Shown here in pieces: positions 27,335-35,400 of a DNA stretch of 64,000 bases. Each line of letters opens with the position of its first letter. Within the stretch, counting starts at the first letter, position 1. The notes below the pieces were generated by a model that worked only from the letters and a program-made list of their open reading frames with translations, did not search any database and was not told the DNA's origin. The position numbers were made by a program, and so were the translations under genes. This stretch comes from Myxococcales bacterium (GTDB lineage Bacteria; Myxococcota_A; Bradymonadia; UBA7976; UBA1532). The stretch spans positions 1,240,001-1,304,000 of the forward strand of contig JACKDP010000001.1 in assembly GCA_020633435.1 (NCBI GenBank). The letters run 5' to 3'.

Positions 27335-28327
27335 ATGAACCCGGCCCCGCTCATCGAGATGGCCTGCGCCTACTGGCACAGCGCCACCCTCATCGCCGCC
27401 GTCCGCCTCGACCTCTTCACGCGCCTCGCCGAAGGGCCCGCCACCCCCGCCGAGCTGGCCGCGCGCCTGGGCACCGATCCGGTGGCGACGGACGCGCTGC
27501 TGACCGGCCTCGCCAGCCTGCAGCTCATCGCCAAGGCCGATGATCGCTTCACCAACACGGCCCTGGCCGACACCTTCCTGGTGGCTGGCCGCCCGGCGTT
27601 CCTGGGGCCGGCCCTGCTCTACAACGGCGACGTCTACCCGCTCTGGGCCGATCTGCACACCGTGGTGCGGGAGGGGGACGCCACGCGCGCGCCCGATCAG
27701 TACCTGGGCGACGACGCGGACCGCACCCGCAACTTCGTCTATGGCATGCACCACCGCGCCCTCGGCGTGGGCCGCGCCGTGGCGCAGGTCATCCGCCTGG
27801 ACGGCCGCCGCCGCCTGGCGGACGTGGGCGGCGGCCCGGGCACCTACTCGGCCCTGCTCGCCCAGGCCAACCCCGAGCTCTCGGCGGAGGTCCTCGACCT
27901 GCCCGGCGTCGTGGCCATCGCCCGCGAGATCGTGGGCAGCATGGGCGTGGGCGACCGCGTGACCTGCAGCCCCTTCGACTACTACCGCGACACCCTCGCC
28001 GGCCAGTACGACGCGGCCCTCATCTCGGGGGTGCTGCACCGCGAGCAGCCCGCCCAGGTGCAGGCCATCCTGGCCAACGTCGCGCGGGTGGTCGAGCCCG
28101 GCGGCGTGCTCTACATCAGCGACGTGATGCTCGACGATGACCGCGTTGGGCCCGTGTTCGCGGCCATGTTCGCCCTGAACATGCGCGTGCTGGCCCACGA
28201 CGGCCGCTGCCACTCCGTCGCCGAGCAGACGGCCTGGCTGGCCGAGGCCGGCTTCCAGGTCACCGACGTGGTGCGCCTGCCGGCCCCCATCCACTACACC
28301 GTGATCCGCGCGGAGCGAACGACGTGA
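27335..28327 (+). CDS. SAM-dependent O-methyltransferase (family 2 type)
   Basis: The 330-residue protein has the two-domain layout of small-molecule O-methyltransferases. The N-terminal winged-helix dimerisation domain (about 1-110) includes PATPAELAARLGTDPVATDALL and FTNTALADTFL. A Rossmann domain follows, with SAM motif DVGGGPGTYSALLA at about 163-176. His235 in VLHREQPA sits where the catalytic base of this family lies. The substrate is unknown; homologues methylate hydroxyls of aromatic or polyketide natural products. The ATG at 27335 is preceded by GGAGGT. An in-frame ATG at 27302 is possible but lacks a ribosome-binding site. Its TGA overlaps the next ATG as TGATG. Confidence 0.88.
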   Translation: MNPAPLIEMACAYWHSATLIAAVRLDLFTRLAEGPATPAELAARLGTDPVATDALLTGLASLQLIAKADDRFTNTALADTFLVAGRPAFLGPALLYNGDVYPLWADLHTVVREGDATRAPDQYLGDDADRTRNFVYGMHHRALGVGRAVAQVIRLDGRRRLADVGGGPGTYSALLAQANPELSAEVLDLPGVVAIAREIVGSMGVGDRVTCSPFDYYRDTLAGQYDAALISGVLHREQPAQVQAILANVARVVEPGGVLYISDVMLDDDRVGPVFAAMFALNMRVLAHDGRCHSVAEQTAWLAEAGFQVTDVVRLPAPIHYTVIRAERTT

Positions 28328-29274
28328 TGAGCGCCCGACGACTCGCCCTCTGCCTGGCCATCGGCCTGGGCGGCTGCTCCACCAGCGACCAGCCCCCCGT
28401 GCCCCCCGGCGCGGCCACCCGCGCGGCCCCGGCCGCGCCGACGACGGCGGCCCCGGCCCTCGCCGCCGCCCCCATCACCAAGGAGGTGTCCACCCGGTTC
28501 CAGCGCCGGCAGGAGGCCCGCCGCCAGGCCGCCCTCCCCCGCCCCGTCGAGATCCCTCGCCCCGAGGGCGAGCCGAAGGGCCCCGAGGATCTGCAGAAGC
28601 TCTCCGACGCCGCCGCCGGCGGCCAGCCCGTCGACAAGCCGGGGGCCCCGCCCATCGAGCGCCTCGACGAGAACCGGCTGCGCATCGGCAAGATCCTGGT
28701 GGACCGGGGCGCCCGCAAGCTGGAGGTGCCGGCGAAGCTGAACATGACCGAGGGGATCCTCGAGTACTACGCCGTCGCCAGCAACGGGAAGCTGCACGAG
28801 TCCGTCCTGGAGATCGAGGGCGAGCCCAGCCACATCCACCTCGGCCTCATCCTCCTGGGCGTCGAGCAGATCAAGTATGATTACGGGGACTTCCGCGGTC
28901 CGCCCAAGGTCGTCCAGCCCGGCGGCCGCCTGGCCATGTGGGTGCGCTTCGCCGACCAGAAGTCGGGCAAGCAGAAGCGGGTGCGCGCCGAGGAGCTGCT
29001 CTTCAACCGCGCCGCGAAGGGGCCGCCGAAGCCCCTGCCCTGGGCCTTCACGGGCAGCAACTTCTGGAACAACCGCTACGGCGCCGACATGGATCGCAGC
29101 ACCATCGCGCTCATCCCCGACCAGGTGGCGGTCATCGGCACCACCGACGACGCCGGCAACCCGTACCGCGGCGACGGCCTGGGCTTCGAGGTGAACACGA
29201 AGTTCGTGCCGCCGAAGGGCACGTCGATGGTCCTGGAGATCGAGGTCCTGGGCGACGGCAAGACGCCGCCCTGA
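28327..29274 (+). CDS. YdjY-like domain lipoprotein
   Basis: The 315-residue lipoprotein (GLGGC box, Cys17) has a Pro/Ala-rich linker of about 90 residues, then a globular domain. In that domain GKILVDRGARKLEVPAKLNM, EGILEYYAVASNGKLHESVL and HIHLGLILLGVEQIKY match my recollection of the YdjY family, whose role in redox or membrane processes is unsettled. NPYRGDGLGFEVNTK and GTSMVLEIEV close the protein. The start is either ATG 28327 (TGATG overlap with the methyltransferase) or GTG 28324. The two genes are clearly coupled, and the stop is 6 bp from the convergent UbiA gene stop. Confidence 0.78.
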   Translation: MSARRLALCLAIGLGGCSTSDQPPVPPGAATRAAPAAPTTAAPALAAAPITKEVSTRFQRRQEARRQAALPRPVEIPRPEGEPKGPEDLQKLSDAAAGGQPVDKPGAPPIERLDENRLRIGKILVDRGARKLEVPAKLNMTEGILEYYAVASNGKLHESVLEIEGEPSHIHLGLILLGVEQIKYDYGDFRGPPKVVQPGGRLAMWVRFADQKSGKQKRVRAEELLFNRAAKGPPKPLPWAFTGSNFWNNRYGADMDRSTIALIPDQVAVIGTTDDAGNPYRGDGLGFEVNTKFVPPKGTSMVLEIEVLGDGKTPP

Positions 29275-29280
29275 GCGGCC

Positions 29281-30156
29281 TCAGGTGGCGTAGAACCACC
29301 GGCCGAAGAGGCGCCCCGGCACCAGCAGGCCCACCGCCACCGCGGCCTGCCACCACCCGCCCGCCAGCAGCGCCAGCACCCCGTCCACCATCGCGATGCC
29401 GAAGATGCCGGCCATGACGAGGCCCCGCACGGGGCCCGGGCCGGGGGCCGCCAGCGCGCGGCGCAGGGGGCCGGCCAGCCAGAGCACGGGCCCCGCGACG
29501 GCCAGGGCGGCCACGGGCCACGGGGCCACCGCGGCCAGGGCCGCCGGCGCGACGGCCAGGGCGACGAGGGCGTAGGCCGGGCGCTGCACGGCGGCCCGCG
29601 TCGCCCCCACCACCTCGTGGCGAGAGATGAACGTGAGCGCGGTCACATAGGCCAGGGTGGTGAGCGGCGCGGCCCAGACCCAGCCCAGGGGCGGCAGCGC
29701 GCCGGCCGCCGTCAGGCCGATGAGGGCGTTGCCGTAGCGGCACAGGCCCATGGTGGCGGGGCCGACGAGGGTGTCCTTGAGCAGGCCGTTGTAGAGCCAG
29801 GTGGCCGTGACGGTGCCCGCCGCCATGCCGGCCGCGGGCACGCCCACGAGGGCCGCGAGCCCGATGCCCGCCGCCTGCAGGGCCAGCACCACCCCCAGCA
29901 CGGCCCCCCGCTGCACGCGCCCCGACGGGATGGGCCGGCCGGGTCGCTCCCGGGCGTCCACGGCCGCGTCGCACAGGTCGTTGGCCGCCATGCCGGCGCA
30001 GTAGATGAGGGCCGAGGCCAGCACCAGCAGCCCGACGGCGCCCACCGGCACCGCCAGCCCGGCCGCGGCGGCCAGGGCCGCGCCCGCGAGGACGTCCGCC
30101 GGGGCCGTGAAGACCGCCGGCAGCCGCACCAGCTCCAGCCAGGGGCGCAGCGCCAT
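29281..30156 (-). CDS. UbiA-family prenyltransferase (EboC-like)
   Basis: The 291-residue integral membrane protein has eight or nine hydrophobic segments. It keeps the first Asp-rich UbiA motif NDLCDAAVDARERPGRPIPSG (N59-D67, split here by the expected spacing), which binds prenyl diphosphate through Mg2+. YNGLLKDTLVGPATMGLCR occupies the second motif region, without the classic DxxxD. It transfers a prenyl group to an unknown acceptor in the inner membrane. It starts within the stop of the inositol-phosphate synthase gene (TGATG), so the acceptor may derive from that enzyme's product. EboC of the ebo/edb cluster and archaeal ether-lipid enzymes belong to this superfamily. Confidence 0.88.
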   Translation of the reverse strand: MALRPWLELVRLPAVFTAPADVLAGAALAAAAGLAVPVGAVGLLVLASALIYCAGMAANDLCDAAVDARERPGRPIPSGRVQRGAVLGVVLALQAAGIGLAALVGVPAAGMAAGTVTATWLYNGLLKDTLVGPATMGLCRYGNALIGLTAAGALPPLGWVWAAPLTTLAYVTALTFISRHEVVGATRAAVQRPAYALVALAVAPAALAAVAPWPVAALAVAGPVLWLAGPLRRALAAPGPGPVRGLVMAGIFGIAMVDGVLALLAGGWWQAAVAVGLLVPGRLFGRWFYAT

Positions 30157-31334
30157 CAGGCCGGCGACGCCAGCCAGCGCAGGAGGGCCTCGTCCTGGGC
30201 CACCAGCCGCTGCTCGTCCGTGCCCATGGGATCCTTGAAGAAGGCCCCGAGCGCGCCCAGCACGCCCGACTCCCCGCGGCCCTGGGCGAAGGCCGTCAGC
30301 CGCACCAGGTCGAGGACGAGGGGCGCCGCCAGCAGGGAGTCGCAGCCGTTCCAGACGAACTGCATGGTCATCCGCCCGCCGAGGAAGCCCTGGAAGTGGA
30401 TGTGATCCCAGGCGATCTTCCACTCGCCCAGGCTGCCGACGTAGTCGATGCCCACCCGGGACTCGGGGGCGTAGCCCAGGAGCTTCGGCAGCAGGTGGTC
30501 CTTCGAGCGGATCTTGGTGGCCTTGTTGGCCGGATCGTCGAGGACGCGGCCATCGCCGTTGCCGAGGATGTTCTGCCCGAACCACGAGAGCACGGGCAGG
30601 TTGCGCCGGGCGAAGAGCTCGGAGAGCACCGACTTCACCAGCGTCTCGCCGGTCTTGCCGTCGGAGCCGGCGTGCACCGCCCCCGTCCGCAGCGCCAGCG
30701 CCTCCAGGGCGGGCAGGCGCGAGCCCAGGCTGGGGGTGAAGTTGACGAAGGCGTCGCCGCCGAGGAGCGCCGCGCAGGCGTAGAGGCTGCTCGGGGGCAG
30801 GACGGGGTCCGGCCCCGCCAGCGCCGCCAGCAGCGCGTCGGCGTCCTCGAAGCACGGCTGCCACGGCGGCTGGGGCTCGGTGCTCGCGAGGTTCACCACC
30901 ACCAGCCGGTCGGCCCCGACGGCGGCCTGGAACTCATCGAGATCACGCCGGATTTTCTCGACGGCCTCGGCGTCCGTCCGCGCCTCCACCACGTCGTCGC
31001 CCAGGGCCGCGATCTGCTTGCCGCCCCCGCGGACGACGCCCGGCCGGATGCGGGCCTCGACGGCGTCGAGGGCCTCGCCCACATGGTCGGCGAGCAGCGG
31101 CAGGCCGCAGTCGGCCAGGATCACGCGGGCGCGGTCGCGCAGCGAGCCCCCCTGGATCTCATGACCGCCGAAGACGAACTCCTCCAGGGCGGGGAGCCCC
31201 GCGCCAGCGAAGTCGGCCCGCTCGGTCACGAGCCCGAGGGGCTCCATGCCGGCCGCCATCGCCGCGTGCCCGGCCACCGTCACGGCGGAGATGCTCCCCC
31301 GTGCTCCGATCAGCCACACCCCGATACGCGCCAC
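30156..31334 (-). CDS. Inositol-3-phosphate synthase-like protein (MIPS family)
   Basis: The 392-residue NAD-dependent enzyme would cyclise glucose-6-phosphate to inositol-1(3)-phosphate. The N-terminal Rossmann motif GVWLIGARGSISAVTVAGH is diagnostic of MIPS. VVVNLASTEP, GSDGKTGETLVKSVL (active-site lysines) and DYVGSLGEWKIAWDHIHFQG follow. It is close to the compact bacterial/archaeal form rather than the 500-residue eukaryotic one. The GTG at 31334 has GGAGG five bases upstream. The gene overlaps the UbiA gene and follows, after 199 bp, a TIM-barrel isomerase gene. A bacterium of this type could use inositol phosphate for phosphatidylinositol or for a special prenylated product; the neighbourhood favours the latter. 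Confidence 0.9.
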   Translation of the reverse strand: MARIGVWLIGARGSISAVTVAGHAAMAAGMEPLGLVTERADFAGAGLPALEEFVFGGHEIQGGSLRDRARVILADCGLPLLADHVGEALDAVEARIRPGVVRGGGKQIAALGDDVVEARTDAEAVEKIRRDLDEFQAAVGADRLVVVNLASTEPQPPWQPCFEDADALLAALAGPDPVLPPSSLYACAALLGGDAFVNFTPSLGSRLPALEALALRTGAVHAGSDGKTGETLVKSVLSELFARRNLPVLSWFGQNILGNGDGRVLDDPANKATKIRSKDHLLPKLLGYAPESRVGIDYVGSLGEWKIAWDHIHFQGFLGGRMTMQFVWNGCDSLLAAPLVLDLVRLTAFAQGRGESGVLGALGAFFKDPMGTDEQRLVAQDEALLRWLASPA

Positions 31335-31533
31335 GTGTCCTCCAGGATTTCGAAGCCGCGACTTTAGCAGGATGTCGATAAAAGCTCCCGTCGCATCGAC
31401 GGCGGCCGCCGACCATCCGCCGCGTCGTCAGAAGCCCTCGATATTCTTCAAGATTGCGCCCGGCCGTCGGCGGGGTGGCCGGCCCGGTCGCCGCCGCCGG
31501 CGGCCGCGTCCATGCCAGTCGCCCGCTCGCTGG

Positions 31534-32409
31534 TCAGCCGGCCGCCGACCAGGCCGGGCCGCCCAGCACGTCGGCGAGGCAGGGGGCGAGGTGGGCGAGC
31601 GCCCGGGTGCAGGCCTCGTCCGCGCGGTGGCTGCAGGTGTACAGCTCGACGGTCACGAAGCCCCCGTAGCCGCTGGCGTGCAGCGCCCGGAGGAGGCGGT
31701 GGAAGTCCACGTCCCCCTCGCCCGGGATGAGGTGGAAGTGCTTCTTCGCGGCGATGTCCTCGAGGTGCACGTTCCAGATGCGGCCCGCGAGCAGGCCGAT
31801 GGACTCGACGGGATCCTCCCCCGCGCAGATCGCGTGGCCGAGGTCGAGGTTGGCCCCCAGGCTCGGGTGATCCACGGCGTCGATGATGGCCCGCAGCTCC
31901 GCGGCGGTCTCGACCAGCAGGCCGGGCTCGTACTCCACCCCCAGGCGCACGCCCCGGGCCGCGGCCTCCTCGGCGAGGATGGCCAGGCTCTCGGCGAAGA
32001 TGCGGTGGCCCTCCCCAGGGGGAATCGCCCCCTCGGTGCGGCCGCTGGTGACGCTCAGGCAGGGCGCCCCCACCGCGGCCGCCAGGTCGAGGGCCGCCCG
32101 GGTGTAGTCCATGCGGCGGGCGCGGATGCTGGCGTCGTGGTTGCTCAGGGAGGGCTCGAAGAGCGTCTCGGGCACCCACGCCGGCCACAGCGCCATGGCC
32201 GTGTTCGCGTTGATGTTGCTGACCGCCAGGCCAGCGTCGCCCAGGGCCCGCTTCACCCCCCGCAGCTCGGGGAGCCCGTGCCCGGGCAGCCAGTGCGGGC
32301 GGTCGGCCAGGAGCTCGACCCCGGCATAGCCATGGGCGCCGATGCGGCGGATGGCCGTGGGGAGGTCGACCTCGGCGAAGCCGTTCGTAGAGTAGGCGAG
32401 GCGCATCAT
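31534..32409 (-). CDS. TIM-barrel sugar phosphate isomerase/epimerase-like protein (EboE-like)
   Basis: The 291-residue AP-endonuclease-2/xylose-isomerase-like barrel starts MRLAYSTNGFAEVDLPTAIR. Metal-ligand candidates appear at the usual strand ends: the Glu in GVRLGVEYEPG, Asp/His in GANLDLGHAI, His-Glu in IWNVHLEDI, and Glu in GFVTVELYT. It probably isomerises, epimerises or eliminates on a sugar or cyclitol phosphate in the cytosol. Two adjacent ATGs (32409, 32406) are equivalent starts. It precedes the inositol-phosphate synthase and UbiA genes on the same strand. That combination (TIM barrel, sugar-phosphate cyclase, UbiA) echoes EboE-EboD-EboC. Confidence 0.85.
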   Translation of the reverse strand: MMRLAYSTNGFAEVDLPTAIRRIGAHGYAGVELLADRPHWLPGHGLPELRGVKRALGDAGLAVSNINANTAMALWPAWVPETLFEPSLSNHDASIRARRMDYTRAALDLAAAVGAPCLSVTSGRTEGAIPPGEGHRIFAESLAILAEEAAARGVRLGVEYEPGLLVETAAELRAIIDAVDHPSLGANLDLGHAICAGEDPVESIGLLAGRIWNVHLEDIAAKKHFHLIPGEGDVDFHRLLRALHASGYGGFVTVELYTCSHRADEACTRALAHLAPCLADVLGGPAWSAAG

Positions 32410-32458
32410 GGCACTTTAGCACAGGCTCCGGCACCGAGGCCCCGGTGGATCTACCGGG

Positions 32459-35400
32459 TCAGGGGGCGGGGGCCAGCCCGAGGGAGCGACGCTGGGCGAA
32501 GTACGGCTCGGCGACCACCCAGCGGACCAGGTCGCCCAGCCCCGGCACGCGCTGGGGGGGCACGTCCCCGGCCACGCGGTGCAGGGCGTTGATGGCCGGC
32601 AGCACGCCGCCACAGACCAGCAGCCCGATGCGGTGGGCGCTGATGAGGAACGCCGCCCGCGCCGAGGCGATCTCGAGGCCCGCGAGCAGGCGGCGCAGTC
32701 GGTCGAGGGCGGCCTGCAGCTCCACGTCGCCCGCGAACTGGGCCAGGCGCGGCGCCAGGGCCGAGGCCCGCGAGGCGATCTGGTCGGCGCTGAGGGCCAC
32801 CCCCTGCACCTTGTGCCCCGTCGCGGCGGCCAGCGCCTCCAGCAACCCGCGCAGGGCCGTGGGCGCCCAGCGCGTCAGGGCCGTCAGCCCACGGCGGTGC
32901 AGCTCGAGCTGCGTCGCGATGGCGAAGGCCTGCTCCCCGGCGCTGAGCTGCTCCAGGGCCTCCCCCAGCACCAGCCGCCCGTCCGGCAAGGGCAGGCTCT
33001 GGTCCAGGCTGCGGCCGTCCAGGGCCAGCGTCGGCAGGTCCATGCCCAGGGCATCCGCCACGCCCATGGCCACGTCCATGATGCCGTCGGGCAGCGGGCG
33101 GGGCCGGGCGCCGCTCGCCGGCGCGAAGATCTCGGGCAGCCGGTCGCTGAGGACGGCCAGCACCTCCGCCACGCCCGGGGGCTCGGACGGGGCGCGCATG
33201 GCGCGGCGATCGGCCTCCTCCACCACGCGCGACGGGCGCTTGCGCACCCCCGCGTGCCAGCGCTGGATGGCCTCGGCGTCCGCCGCCGACGCCTGCTCCA
33301 GCCCGGTGAGGAGGCGCGCCAGCTCGTAGGCCTGGTCGAACCGGCCGGCCCGGGTGCAGAGGCGGCGCAGCTCGCGCAAGTTCTCGAAATCAAGGGGAGA
33401 TCGCAGCGCCAGCCACCGCCGGCTCGCGATGGCCGCGCCCAGGTGCTCGGCGCTGCGGCTGGCCAGGTGGGCGTGGGTCTCGCGCAGGCCCACGTCCTCC
33501 GGGGCCGCGGCGATGGCCTCCTCGAGATCGGCCAGGGCCTCCCCCACCCGCCCGCCGGCGGCCAGCGTCTGCTCGGCCATCAGGCGGCGCAGGCGGTTGG
33601 CCGTCGTCGGCAGCTCGGTCACGGCGTCGATGGCCGCCCGCAGCACGCCGCGCAGGCGATCGGGGTAGCCGAGGCGCACGCAGACCACCGCCAGCAGCTC
33701 GGCCAGGGCGAAGTCGTCGGGGACGACGGCGACCGCGGGCTCCAGCAGCAGCATCGCGGCCTCCAGCGCGCCGGCCTCCACCTCGAGGCGGGCCAGTCGG
33801 CCTCGCAGGGGCGCGGCCCGCAGCGGGTCGGGCGTCAGGGCGATGGCCTCGCGCAGCAGCGCCCGCGCCCGCTCCAGATCGCCCTGATCCACCGCCACGC
33901 GGGCGAGGCGCGCCCGGGCGTCCACCTCGTTGGGGTGCTCGTCGAGGATGAGCTGCAGGCACTCGGCCGCCCGCACCGGATCCGCCAGCTTCTCCTGGTA
34001 GATGGAGGCCAGGCGGTAGACCACCGCCCGCCGCAGCATCACGTCGTCGGAGCGCGCGCAGAGGGTGGCGTAGACGTCGGCGGCCTGCCGCCAGGCGGCC
34101 AGCTCGGTGAACAGGTCGGCCACCTGCCGCAGCACCGTGGCCGAGGCGTCGCCCACGCCATCCGCCAGCACCCGCTCCAGCAGGCGCACGGCCCCGTCGG
34201 GCTGATTCAGGCGGCCGACGCGCAGCCGCGCCACCTCCAGGGTGCGCTCCAGCCGCGCCGTCCGGCCCGCCAGGGCGCGCTCCTCCATGGCGTCGGCCAG
34301 CACCTCGAAGCGGCCGAGCCGCTCGCAGATGCGCCGCACCGCCGCCACCGCCGCCAGGTCCTCGGGGTTGCGGGCCATGGCCTCCAGGTAGTCGGCCAGG
34401 GCCCCCTCGGGATCCTGCTCGGCGGCCTCGCGGGTGATGCCCGCCTCCACCAGGAGGGCGGCGGCCGTCTCGGGGTCGAGGGACCGGCGGCCCTCGGCCT
34501 CGGCCAGGTGCAGGGCGCGCTCGTCGTCCCCGAGGGCCTCGTAGACCTCGCGCAGCGCGCGGATGGCCACCACGGCGTCGGGATCCATCTCCAGGACGGC
34601 CTCGAAGCAGTGGGCCGCCTCGCGCAGCCGCCCCGATCGCCGCAGCACGTCCGCCGCGCGGCTCAGGACCATCTGGCGCTCGTTGGGGGCGTCCGACATG
34701 GCCAGGCGCCGCTCCAGCACCCCGGCCAGGCTCTCGACGTCCCCCGTCTCCGCGGCGCGGTTCTCCACCCACACGAGGGCCTCGCGGCGGTTGGGCTCCA
34801 GCGTCAGCGCGGCCAGGTAGTCGGCCTGGGCCGCCACGTCGTCGCCCATCAGCTCGGAGAGCACGCGCGCGCGCCGGCACAGGATGTCGGCCCGCGAGGC
34901 CGGCGCCACCACGACGTCCAGCAGCTCGTCGTAGATGCGGCAGAGCTCCGGCGCGTCCCCAGCGCTCTGGTACAGCCGCTCCAGCGTCAGCAGGGCGCCC
35001 AGGTGCCCGGGGTGCAGCTTCAGCACCGTCTCGAGGGCGTCCACCGCGACCACGGGCCGCCGCAGGTTCTCGGCGGCGACGCGGGCCACCTCCAGCCAGG
35101 GCTGGACGGCCTCCTCAGGGCTGCTGGCCGACTCGGCCAGCCGGCGGTGCGTCTCGATCAGCGCCTCGAAGTCCCCCGCCTCGGCCTGGGCGTCCAGCAG
35201 GCCCTGGAGGGCCTGGCGGAAGTCGGGCACCTCGTCGACGGCGCGGCTCCAGGCCGCCGCCGCCCGCTCGGGCTGGTCGAGGGTGGCGTGCAGCCGGCCC
35301 AGCCGGTCGAGGAGCATGGCCCGCGCGAAGGGATCGCGCACGTGCTCCACCTCGGCCGCCACCGCCTCCGCCTCGCGGGCCGCGTCGCCCTTCAGGGCGT

